DNA of 27,593 bases. Source: Gp6-AA40 sp035647075. Lineage in GTDB: Bacteria; Acidobacteriota; Vicinamibacteria; Vicinamibacterales; UBA2999. Below the pieces are notes generated by a model. The model was not told where the DNA came from and searched no databases. It saw nothing but the letters and a program-made list of their open reading frames with translations. Shown here one piece after another: positions 21,627 through 27,593 of this stretch (its first letter is position 1; each line of letters starts with the position of its first letter). The position numbers and the translations under genes are program-made. The stretch lies in NCBI GenBank assembly GCA_035647075.1, contig DASROF010000199.1, forward strand, positions 1 to 27,593, written 5' to 3'.

Positions 21627-21921
21627 CGGAGGAAACGGTTTGACAGGAGGAACGAAGGCACGGAGGCGAACGGAGCGGGTGTTCGATTGGTCGGCGTGCA
21701 CAGCACGCCGACAGCCGGGATGGAAGCCAGCACAAATACAAACCGCGCAGGAGATCGTCAGCGGCTTGTATTTGCGCTGCCTTTCATCTCGGCAGGCCGC
21801 CTTCGGCGGCCCAATCGAACGGTCTTCCTTCGGGATCTTCTTGCCCTTCGTGGTTTAGCCACTGGGATCATCTCCGTTCGTCTTCGTTCTCTTCGTTCCT
21901 CCTGTCAAACCGTTTCCTCCG
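21627..21921. repeat. 295-bp nested palindromic element with 31-bp perfect outer stem
   Basis: The ~347-bp gap between the SRPBCC and pyk stops holds no gene but one large inverted-repeat structure. Outer stem: 21627-21657 pairs perfectly with 21891-21921 (31 bp, begins CGGAGGAAACGG); it continues imperfectly to CGAACGGAG (21667-21675) with CTCCGTTCG (21872-21880). Inner stem: GTTCGATTGG (21681-21690) with CCAATCGAAC (21811-21820). This closes three hairpins in series: GTCGGCGTGC-ACA-GCACGCCGAC (21690-21712); a ~33-bp arm 21714-21746 with 21761-21793 containing a few mismatches or G-T pairs; and GGCCGCC-TTC-GGCGGCC (21795-21811). The whole resembles a cloverleaf on a long stalk. It could be a structured RNA, a MITE-like repeat or a bidirectional terminator. 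No ORF inside has coding character. Confidence 0.85.
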
Positions 21922-21960
21922 TCTCACGATTCAACCAGCTCTGTACCTGGAAGAGTCGCT

Positions 21961-23385
21961 TTAGCCGCGGATCCGATGGATCTTGAGGAAGTTCGACGGC
22001 CCCGGCGCGAGATCCGGAGTCACACTGACCAGCACGATCACGGCGTTCGCAGGAACCACACCACGCCGGACAAGCTCCTGTCCCAGCCGCTCGGTGACGA
22101 TCCCGGGGTCACCCCTCAAATCCGCAACGATTGGCCGCGCACCCCACGAGAGCATCAGTCTGCGAGCGATGTGATCGCTGTCGGTGACCGCCACGATCGG
22201 CACCGGCGGGCGCAACGCGGACAAGGCCCGGGCTGTTTTGCCGCCGCGCGTCACCGCGACAATGGCGGCCGCTCCCGCGTGCTCCGCAAGCGTCACCGCC
22301 GCGTCACACAGAGCGTGGCCGTGCGCCGGTAGTGTGTTCGTTTCGTGACGTGCCACCATCGACGCAACTTCGGGTTCACACTCGGCTTCCCGGATGATTC
22401 GATCGAGCGTCTCGACCACGCGGACCGGATGCACACCGATGGCCGTTTCGCCGGCCAGCATGATTGCGTCGACCCGGTCATCCACGGCATTGGCGGCGTC
22501 GCTGACTTCGGCTCGCGTCGGTCGGGGCTCCGTTCGCATCGATTCGAGCACCTGGGTTGCCACGATCACAGGGATCCCGTGGGCGCGCGAACGGCTGGTG
22601 ATCTTCTTCTGAATCTGCGGGACTCGTTCGAGAGGAATTTCGAGACCGAGGTCACCGCGCGCCACCATCACTGCGTCGCTGGCCGCGACAATGTCGTCGA
22701 GTCTCTCGACCGCCTGGGGACGCTCGAGCTTGGCGATCAGCGGAATCGACGGCGCGCCTGCCCCACGCAGAGCCTCGCGCGCGCGTGTGAGGTCGGCCGC
22801 GCTCTGGACGAACGACAACGCGATGAAATCGACTCCCATCGCAACGCCGAACCGAAGGTCGTCGATGTCCTTGTCGGTGACCCCAGAGACCGGCAGCTCG
22901 ACACCCGGCGCGTTAATGCCCTTTCGTTCGCCGAGCTCGCCGCCATCCACCACGATGGTCTCAATTGCGCGATCCGTCGTCGACACCACCTTGAGCTGCA
23001 TGCGCCCATCGTCCAGGAGGAGGACATTCCCGGGCCGCAGGACCCGCGGCAGCTCCGCGACGGTCGTTGAGACTCGTCCGGGCTCGCCGGGAAAATCGCC
23101 GACTTCAATCGTCAATCGATCGCCGGACGTCAGCGTCAGCGGGCGGTCACCGGCCAGTCGGCCGGTGCGAATCTTCGGACCACTGAGGTCCTGGAGGATC
23201 GCCACGGGCCTGCCGGCTGCAGCGGCCGCCCGACGGATGCGATCGGTCGTGGCGCCGTGGGATTCGTGCGTGCCATGCGAAAAGTTCAGACGAAAGACGT
23301 CCACGCCCGCTTCGACGAGCGCGCGTATCTGCTCGTCGCTGTCCGACGCGGGACCGACCGTGGCGATGATCTTCGTCTGCCGCAC
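21961..23385 (-). CDS. pyk: Pyruvate kinase
   Basis: The 474-residue product is a full-length pyruvate kinase, converting phosphoenolpyruvate and ADP to pyruvate and ATP in glycolysis. Visible signatures in order: TKIIATVGPAS, VFRLNFSHGTHESH (R-x-NFSHG), LQDLSGPKIRTGRL, DFIALSFVQSAADL, IAKLERPQAVERLDDIVAAS, VMVARGDLGLEIP, and IVATQVLESMRTEPRPTRAE followed by VSDAANAVDDRVDAIMLAGE. The catalytic Lys in IAKLE and the metal-binding Glu/Asp are present; the usual D-G-x-D-A is D-R-V-D-A here. The start is a GTG at 23385, only 25 bp from the divergent small gene, with a palindrome GGTTATAACC in between. The stop is TAA, 39 bp from the palindromic element. Confidence 0.97.
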   Translation of the reverse strand: MRQTKIIATVGPASDSDEQIRALVEAGVDVFRLNFSHGTHESHGATTDRIRRAAAAAGRPVAILQDLSGPKIRTGRLAGDRPLTLTSGDRLTIEVGDFPGEPGRVSTTVAELPRVLRPGNVLLLDDGRMQLKVVSTTDRAIETIVVDGGELGERKGINAPGVELPVSGVTDKDIDDLRFGVAMGVDFIALSFVQSAADLTRAREALRGAGAPSIPLIAKLERPQAVERLDDIVAASDAVMVARGDLGLEIPLERVPQIQKKITSRSRAHGIPVIVATQVLESMRTEPRPTRAEVSDAANAVDDRVDAIMLAGETAIGVHPVRVVETLDRIIREAECEPEVASMVARHETNTLPAHGHALCDAAVTLAEHAGAAAIVAVTRGGKTARALSALRPPVPIVAVTDSDHIARRLMLSWGARPIVADLRGDPGIVTERLGQELVRRGVVPANAVIVLVSVTPDLAPGPSNFLKIHRIRG

Positions 23386-23395
23386 TACGCAGATA

Positions 23396-23405
23396 GGTTA
23401 TAACC
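23396..23405. promoter_or_regulatory. Palindromic -10-like site in divergent gap
   Basis: GGTTATAACC is a perfect 10-bp palindrome in the 25-bp gap between pyk and the small amidase-linked gene. It carries TATAAC on each strand; on the plus strand the hexamer ends 6 nt before the ATG at 23411, and on the minus strand about 11 nt before the GTG at 23385. It may serve as -10 box for both, implying nearly leaderless mRNAs, or as an operator. Confidence 0.35.
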
Positions 23406-23410
23406 GTCAG

Positions 23411-23587
23411 ATGACGATCAAGACGTGGCTCGAAGCAGCCATCCAGGACGCGGAGAGGAGAAACCTCACCGGCCTGCGGTCGCTGCTCGAGACGCTCGCG
23501 CGATCCACCTCGGCCTTGCGCAGCGCGGACTGGAACTTCGACGCCACTGGGGAGCCGGTGCACACGCACACACCTGATGTCCGCTAG
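23411..23587 (+). CDS. Small amidase-linked protein, possible AtzG/GatC-like subunit
   Basis: This 58-aa reading frame starts with ATG 23411 and ends 11 nt inside the following amidase gene. The sequence is helical (IKTWLEAAIQDAERRNL, then LRSLLETLARSTSALRSADW) and ends with an extended tail ending PVHTHTPDVR. I know no named family for it, but small helical proteins encoded just before and overlapping an amidase-signature enzyme are known as accessory subunits: GatC for GatA, and AtzG for AtzE. The overlap implies translational coupling and roughly equal amounts. Its role as a stabilising subunit of the amidase is inference. No Shine-Dalgarno precedes it. Confidence 0.7.
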   Translation: MTIKTWLEAAIQDAERRNLTGLRSLLETLARSTSALRSADWNFDATGEPVHTHTPDVR

Positions 23588-24926
23588 CTTCCGCACCATT
23601 ACCGAACTGGCGCGGTCGCTTCGCGCCCGCGAGATCTCCGCCGAAAGAGCCACCACCGACTGCCTGGCGCGAATCGCCGAACGGAATCCGTCGATCAACG
23701 CGTACATCACCGTCCTGGCGGACCAGGCTCTTGCGCAGGCCCGACAGGCGGACGCGGAGCTCGGACGGGGACAGGATCGCGGCCCGCTTCATGGCGTTCC
23801 GGTTTCGCTCAAGGACATCATCGATCTCGAGGGCGTTCCGACCACGGCAGCGTCCAACGTTCGTGCCGGGCACGTCGCACGTCGCGATTCTGTCACGGCC
23901 GCACGTCTGCGTCAGGCTGGTGCAGTCCTCCTGGGCAAGACGAACCTCCACGAGTTTGCCTTCGGCACGACCAACGAAGACTCGGCGTTCGGTCCGGTGC
24001 GCCATCCACTCGACCCGAATAGATCGCCCGGCGGATCGTCCGGCGGATCAGCCGCGGCCGTGATGGACGGCATGGGATACGCCTCCATCGGGACGGATAC
24101 GGGCGGCTCTGTGCGCATACCGTCAGCGGCATGTGGTCTGGTCGGATTGAAGCCATCGCTTGGTGAAGTCCCGCTCGAAGGTGTCGTTCCGCTCAGCTCG
24201 ACGATGGACCATGTGGGACCGATCTGTCGCTCGGTGGCCGATGCGGGAATCGTGTTCGATGCACTGCGGGGGCGCGCGGAACAGCGGGCAACACGGGAAA
24301 TGAAGGGCCTTCGGATCGGCGTCTTGCGCGGTTACTTCACATCCCTGCTCGACGCGCACGTGGCCAGTGCTTTCGAGGCAACCTGCGCATCCTTATCAGC
24401 CGGGGGCGCCACGCTGGACGAAGTGGAGATTCCTCACGCCGGAGACATTGCTCCGATCTACCTCCACATCGTGCTGTCGGAAGCAGCGGCGTTGCACGCG
24501 AAGACGCTCGAGAATCATGCCGAGCATTACACACCAAACGTCCGGATCCGTCTCGAGATGGGACGCTACATCCTGGCGGAAGACTACGTTCGCGCACTGC
24601 GAGGGCGCGAGGTGCTGATCGAGCAGGTCGATGCTGCTCTTCGCGGTCGTGACGCGCTGCTGTTGCCGTCGCTGGCGGTGCCAGCGGTGAAGCTCGGCGC
24701 AGCCACAATCAAGATTGGCGGCGTCGAAGAGCCTGTCCGAAACATCACATTGCGCCTCACGCAACTGTTCAACATCACCGGTCACCCGGCGATCACGATT
24801 CCCTGCGGGGCGACGACCGATGGGCTGCCCGTTGGTGCTCAGCTTGTCGGAAGCCGTGGCAAGACGGACGATCTCCTGTCGGTCGCCCAGGCGGCTGAAG
24901 CGCTCATCCGGCCCAACGTCCGGTAG
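23577..24926 (+). CDS. Amidase signature family enzyme (GatA/AtzE-like)
   Basis: The 449-residue product carries the amidase signature Ser-cisSer-Lys triad: K79 in VPVSLKDIIDLEG, the cis-Ser in SPGGSSGGSAAAV (S154/S155), and the nucleophile S178 in GTDTGGSVRIPSA. It has the family's usual length. Family members hydrolyse amides or act as the GatA subunit of Asp/Glu-tRNA amidotransferase; absence of gatB, and a small partner unlike GatC, argue for a stand-alone hydrolase of unknown substrate. It overlaps the preceding 58-aa gene by 11 nt, and an alpha/beta-hydrolase gene starts 13 nt after its stop, so the three form an operon. Confidence 0.93.
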   Translation: MSASFRTITELARSLRAREISAERATTDCLARIAERNPSINAYITVLADQALAQARQADAELGRGQDRGPLHGVPVSLKDIIDLEGVPTTAASNVRAGHVARRDSVTAARLRQAGAVLLGKTNLHEFAFGTTNEDSAFGPVRHPLDPNRSPGGSSGGSAAAVMDGMGYASIGTDTGGSVRIPSAACGLVGLKPSLGEVPLEGVVPLSSTMDHVGPICRSVADAGIVFDALRGRAEQRATREMKGLRIGVLRGYFTSLLDAHVASAFEATCASLSAGGATLDEVEIPHAGDIAPIYLHIVLSEAAALHAKTLENHAEHYTPNVRIRLEMGRYILAEDYVRALRGREVLIEQVDAALRGRDALLLPSLAVPAVKLGAATIKIGGVEEPVRNITLRLTQLFNITGHPAITIPCGATTDGLPVGAQLVGSRGKTDDLLSVAQAAEALIRPNVR

Positions 24927-24939
24927 CCCTTTCCCTTCG

Positions 24940-25998
24940 ATGCTCGCCCGGTTTTTTCATGCGTGGGAACGTCGGCTCGCGTTCGCGACCAAGGATCGCG
25001 TCGTGCGCCCGTTCGAATGGGGAACAGACTGGATCGATTCACCACACACCGAGGGCGAACCCGACGTGGCGGTGGAACGCTGGGTCGATACGGTGATGCA
25101 GGACTCGACGGCGTTCTTCGCAGTCCCGCCAACCAGCGACTTCGCCTTCACTGAGGCGTCGCCGGATCTGAAGTTGAAAGGCGAGGCCGGGACCCTCACG
25201 TTTCCGAGCGCGCTGACCACTCCCCATCCGGAAAACAACATCGTTCACGCTCGATGGTTCCCGGCCGCCAGCGATACGAGCCTGCTGCGGCAATCGAATC
25301 GCGGACGTGCGGTCGTCGTCCTGCCGCAATGGAACTCCGATGCGGGCGGACACATCGGCCTGTCACGCGTGCTGGCGCGGTTTGGCGTCTCAGCACTTCG
25401 TCTGAGCCTTCCGTACCACGACGTGCGTATGCCCCCGGAGCTCACGCGGGCCGACTACATCGTCAGCTCGAACATCGTGCGCACCGTACAGGTCTGCAGG
25501 CAGGCGGTGCTCGATGCGCGACGGGCCGTTGCGTGGCTGGCATCGCTCGGTTTCGAACGGATCGGCATCATCGGCACCAGTCTCGGCTCGTGCCTGTCGT
25601 TGCTCACATCAGCACATGAGCCGCGCATCCGCGCGCAGGCGCTGAACCACGTATCGCCCTGGTTTGCCGACGTCGTGTGGCGTGGGCTCTCGACGCTGCA
25701 CGTCCGTCGCGGTCTCGACGGACACATTGATCTCGAGCAGCTGCGTCGGCTGTGGCGACCGATCAGCCCGTGGTCGTACCTCGAACGCATCCGCACCACA
25801 CAGACACTGCTCGTGTACGCGGCGTACGACCTGACGTTTCCCGTGGACCTGTCGGAGGTTCTCATCGATGAGTTCCGTCGGCTCGGATTGCCGCACGAAA
25901 CCGCGCTCCTGCGCTGCGGTCACTACAGCACCGGATCGATCCCGTTCAAGTTCCTGGATGGGTATGTGCTGACGAAGTTCCTGCGGAATCGGTTGTAG
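24940..25998 (+). CDS. Alpha/beta hydrolase (ABHD18-like)
   Basis: From the ATG at 24940 the product has 352 aa; the frame is open further upstream but that part overlaps the amidase. Key blocks: VVVLPQWNSDAGGHIGLSRV (strand and likely oxyanion region), LRLSLPYHDVRMPPEL, FERIGIIGTSLGSCLSLL with nucleophile Ser in G-T-S-L-G, LLVYAAYDLTFP with the acid Asp, and LRCGHYSTG with the catalytic His. This order and the text resemble the ABHD18-like group of alpha/beta hydrolases, which lacks a settled substrate. No signal peptide is visible. It closes the amidase operon; a joint amide/ester degradation task is possible. Confidence 0.88.
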   Translation: MLARFFHAWERRLAFATKDRVVRPFEWGTDWIDSPHTEGEPDVAVERWVDTVMQDSTAFFAVPPTSDFAFTEASPDLKLKGEAGTLTFPSALTTPHPENNIVHARWFPAASDTSLLRQSNRGRAVVVLPQWNSDAGGHIGLSRVLARFGVSALRLSLPYHDVRMPPELTRADYIVSSNIVRTVQVCRQAVLDARRAVAWLASLGFERIGIIGTSLGSCLSLLTSAHEPRIRAQALNHVSPWFADVVWRGLSTLHVRRGLDGHIDLEQLRRLWRPISPWSYLERIRTTQTLLVYAAYDLTFPVDLSEVLIDEFRRLGLPHETALLRCGHYSTGSIPFKFLDGYVLTKFLRNRL

Positions 25999-26026
25999 AC
26001 CGGATAACGGAGAGGGTGGCAGTCCG

Positions 26027-26056
26027 GGAAAAGGCCCAATAAAAGTCCCATTTTCC
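26027..26056 (+). terminator. Possible hairpin terminator after the hydrolase gene
   Basis: GGAAAAGG (26027-26034) can pair with CCATTTTCC (26048-26056) with one bulge, 28 bp after the stop. The run TTTT lies in the stem, not behind it, so terminator strength is doubtful. Confidence 0.3.
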
Positions 26057-26105
26057 GTTCGCGAGGTCACCGGGATGAGCCGCGGCAGAAAGGTCAGTTC
26101 CTCGC

Positions 26106-26123
26106 TATAATCAAGCCCTTGAT
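26106..26123 (+). promoter_or_regulatory. Consensus -10 box overlapping an ATCAAG/CTTGAT palindrome
   Basis: TATAAT (26106-26111) is a perfect -10 consensus. It overlaps the inverted repeat ATCAAG-CC-CTTGAT (26110-26123), which would cover the transcription start. No good -35 is seen 16-18 bp upstream, so an activator or repressor could act here. The start codon is ~115 nt downstream, giving a long leader. The flanks also hold CCGGATAAC (26000-26008) and its inverse GTTATCCGG (26165-26173). Confidence 0.4.
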
Positions 26124-26233
26124 TTGACCCCGGACGCGCGGCACGCTGCGACGATTTGGGGACGGTTATCCGGCTTCTTTTCGGCGACTCTGTGACGGCA
26201 CGTGGTACCGATCACAACTTCTCGGAGGCACAA

Positions 26234-26638
26234 ATGATTGGACGAGTTTTACGGTGTGTCGTCGTATGTGGGTGTCTGATGGCCGCTGCCCCGCTGCAGG
26301 CTCATCATTCCCTCGCCGGCGTCTACGACATGAAATCGGAAAAGGAAGTCTCGGGCACGCTGGCCAAGATCCAGTTCGTGAACCCGCACGGATCGCTGAC
26401 GATCACGGCGAAGAACTCCGACGGGACGACGACCGACTGGACGTTCACGACCGGCTCGGCCACGACGCTTGCCGATCGCGGGATCACCAAAGTCGGCCCG
26501 AAGGCGCTCAAGATCGGCGAAGAGTTGAGCGCGAAGTTCATCCCCGCAACGAACGGGGCTCATATCGGTTTCCTCAAGTCGATCAAACGGGCGGACGGCA
26601 CCGTCCTGAATATCTCCACCGGTAACGCGGCCGACTAA
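26234..26638 (+). CDS. DUF6152-like small exported protein (second copy)
   Basis: The ATG at 26234 is chosen because GGAGG lies ~6 nt upstream and a signal peptide (GRVLRCVVVCGCLMAAAPLQA|HH) follows; the frame is open back to 26156 without a site. The mature protein (~110 aa) starts AHHSLAGVYDMKSEKEVSG, then IQFVNPHGSLTITAK and WTFTTGSATTLADRGI, matching the DUF6152 pattern of the gene at 16064 (HHS start, x-NPH motif, then W-x-x-E/T-x-GS). It differs clearly from that copy, so it is an old paralogue. Function is unknown; a His-rich mature end is compatible with metal binding. The next gene starts 18 nt after the stop, so both are in one transcript. Confidence 0.85.
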   Translation: MIGRVLRCVVVCGCLMAAAPLQAHHSLAGVYDMKSEKEVSGTLAKIQFVNPHGSLTITAKNSDGTTTDWTFTTGSATTLADRGITKVGPKALKIGEELSAKFIPATNGAHIGFLKSIKRADGTVLNISTGNAAD

Positions 26639-26655
26639 GCGAGAGCGAGATCAAC

Positions 26656-27593
26656 ATGGCTTCTCGAAAAACACAGATGTGGATACGTGTCGTCATCGTG
26701 ACGACGCTCATGATCGGCTCGGCGTCGCTGTCGAGCGCTCAGGCGCCGCAAGGTGCCGGGCCGGCAGGCGGCGCAGCTCCAGCACAAGGTGCTGGTGCCG
26801 GTGGTCGAGCCGGCGGCGGCCGCGGCCGCGGCGGCGCCGCGTTCACGCCGGCACCAGGCGCCAAGGACCTCAAGTCCGTGATGTTCAACTGGGGCTGGTA
26901 CACGGGCATGCTGCGGAGCGATCAGGAATACGACGTCCTGATGACGCTCGACTATCAGGGCAAGGGCACGATGCAGATTGGTGGACAGCCCTGCAATGTG
27001 TCGATGTACCGGAGCGACATCACCTACCAGGAGTCGGGTGAACGGATCCGGATCACCGGCACGCGGCCCAATGGCCAGAGCTGTAACACCATCGAAGTCG
27101 TCAGCGGCGCGTATGCCTGGAACGAAGACATTCAAGGTGCCGAGCTCGTCCCGGGCAAAGGCAAAGCGACGCCGATGGCGGCAACCGTCGAGGAGCGGAT
27201 GATTCGCCTGTGGTCAGGCCCGCAGGGGGCGTTCAAGGCCGCGTTCGCGGGGACGTCGCCGGAAGCACCTCCCATGACGCCAAGACCGTCACAGCTGGCA
27301 GCCGACGTGATGACGATCGGGAAGACGACCGTCGCCTGGGTCGGCAACAAGCCGGTGTTGACGTACCCGATCCCGGGCGTCCCCACGGCCACGGCGACGA
27401 CCACGCTCGACGCGAAGTTCATGCCCGAAAGCGTCGTGGTGAAAAACGGCGCGACCACCTACGAGTTCACGTACGGCGACTACAAGGACTGGAACAACCC
27501 GCTCAATCCGGCCGAGGCGTTGTATGCCGGCAGGATGACGGAGAAGAGGAACGGCACGGTCGTGCGCGACATCACGACGACGCTGACGGAGAC
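26656..27593 (+). CDS. Exported protein of unknown function, C-terminus beyond the window
   Basis: The frame opens at ATG 26656 and stays open to the window end (~312 codons). It starts with a signal peptide (TQMWIRVVIVTTLMIGSASLSSAQA), followed by a Gly/Ala/Arg-rich linker of ~40 residues (AGAGGRAGGGRGRGGAA) as often seen in acidobacterial exported proteins. The folded part contains MFNWGWYTGMLRSDQEYDV, a pair of Cys (QPCNV, QSCNT), and a strand-rich segment TTTLDAKFMPESVVVKNGAT. I do not recognise the family. Coding sense is supported by the signal peptide, by continuity with the DUF6152 gene 18 nt upstream and by codon pattern; a 166-codon frame on the other strand is its shadow. GAGAGCGAGA precedes the start. 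Confidence 0.8.
   Translation, partial: MASRKTQMWIRVVIVTTLMIGSASLSSAQAPQGAGPAGGAAPAQGAGAGGRAGGGRGRGGAAFTPAPGAKDLKSVMFNWGWYTGMLRSDQEYDVLMTLDYQGKGTMQIGGQPCNVSMYRSDITYQESGERIRITGTRPNGQSCNTIEVVSGAYAWNEDIQGAELVPGKGKATPMAATVEERMIRLWSGPQGAFKAAFAGTSPEAPPMTPRPSQLAADVMTIGKTTVAWVGNKPVLTYPIPGVPTATATTTLDAKFMPESVVVKNGATTYEFTYGDYKDWNNPLNPAEALYAGRMTEKRNGTVVRDITTTLTE

Noticed and set aside
21627..21921. Integron attC site, tRNA-like gene or group II intron
   Set aside because: No integrase or reverse transcriptase is present, no attC R-boxes (GTTRRRY) or tRNA T-loop motif could be placed, and the 31-bp perfect outer stem is unlike these.
22345..23070. 241-codon plus-strand frame inside pyk
   Set aside because: It is the antisense shadow of an unmistakable pyruvate kinase.
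26635..27135. 166-codon minus-strand frame opposite the last gene
   Set aside because: The plus frame has a signal peptide, follows the DUF6152 gene by 18 nt and stays open to the end; the minus frame has low-complexity Ala/Arg translation of the same linker.

Overview
The window looks like chromosome of a high-GC, Gram-negative soil-type bacterium, most likely an acidobacterium of the Vicinamibacteria sort. The main pointers are a secreted VWA protein of the acidobacterial VWFA-related type, two small secreted DUF6152-like proteins, a secreted cytochrome c/copper-monooxygenase-like fusion, HAF-repeat and other exported proteins, and many GTG/TTG starts. This placement is inference; no rRNA or other marker gene is present. 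I found no tRNA, rRNA, CRISPR array, transposase, integrase or phage structural gene.

Layout. 1-1084: the 3' end of an SBP56/methanethiol-oxidase gene and a Met/His-rich membrane protein. 1109-3498: an ArfB-type ribosome-rescue factor, a decayed Ser/Thr-kinase relic, a HAF-repeat exported protein and an unknown exported protein. 3715-6197: an MreB-like actin, a one-TM coiled-coil protein, a miniature M15-type peptidase and a polytopic membrane protein, the last three tightly packed. 6201-8266 (minus): an AlkP-superfamily phosphodiesterase and a membrane-anchored unknown. 8297-10222: an Ldh2-family oxidoreductase lacking the usual histidines and an exported metzincin-like protein whose first zinc-ligand His is Gln. 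10318-14474 (minus): a 1011-aa exported protein translationally coupled to a VWA protein. 14596-17886: the cytochrome c/PHM-like fusion, convergent with a DUF6152 gene, a secreted YTDGR-type unknown and a small membrane protein. 18082-21613: two tight divergent pairs, pirin/DUF1343 (NamZ-like) and LOG/SRPBCC. 21614-21960: a noncoding, highly palindromic element. 21961-25998: pyruvate kinase, divergent from a coupled small-subunit/amidase pair and an alpha/beta hydrolase. 26234-27593: a second DUF6152 gene followed by an exported unknown that runs off the window.

The genes do not form one pathway. The recurrent theme is the envelope and periplasm: copper/heme redox proteins, exported repeat proteins, peptidoglycan-related enzymes and unknown secreted proteins. 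Core metabolism appears as pyruvate kinase, and translation quality control as ArfB.

The most unusual items are noncoding: (i) a 295-bp nested inverted repeat with a perfect 31-bp outer stem between two convergent genes, and (ii) a family of short GTAG-headed palindromes (REP-like), all in the same orientation and mostly just 3' of minus-strand stop codons. Among proteins, the ones most worth a second look are the small protein overlapping the amidase, the MreB-linked lysis-like trio, and two enzymes with altered catalytic or metal-binding signatures.
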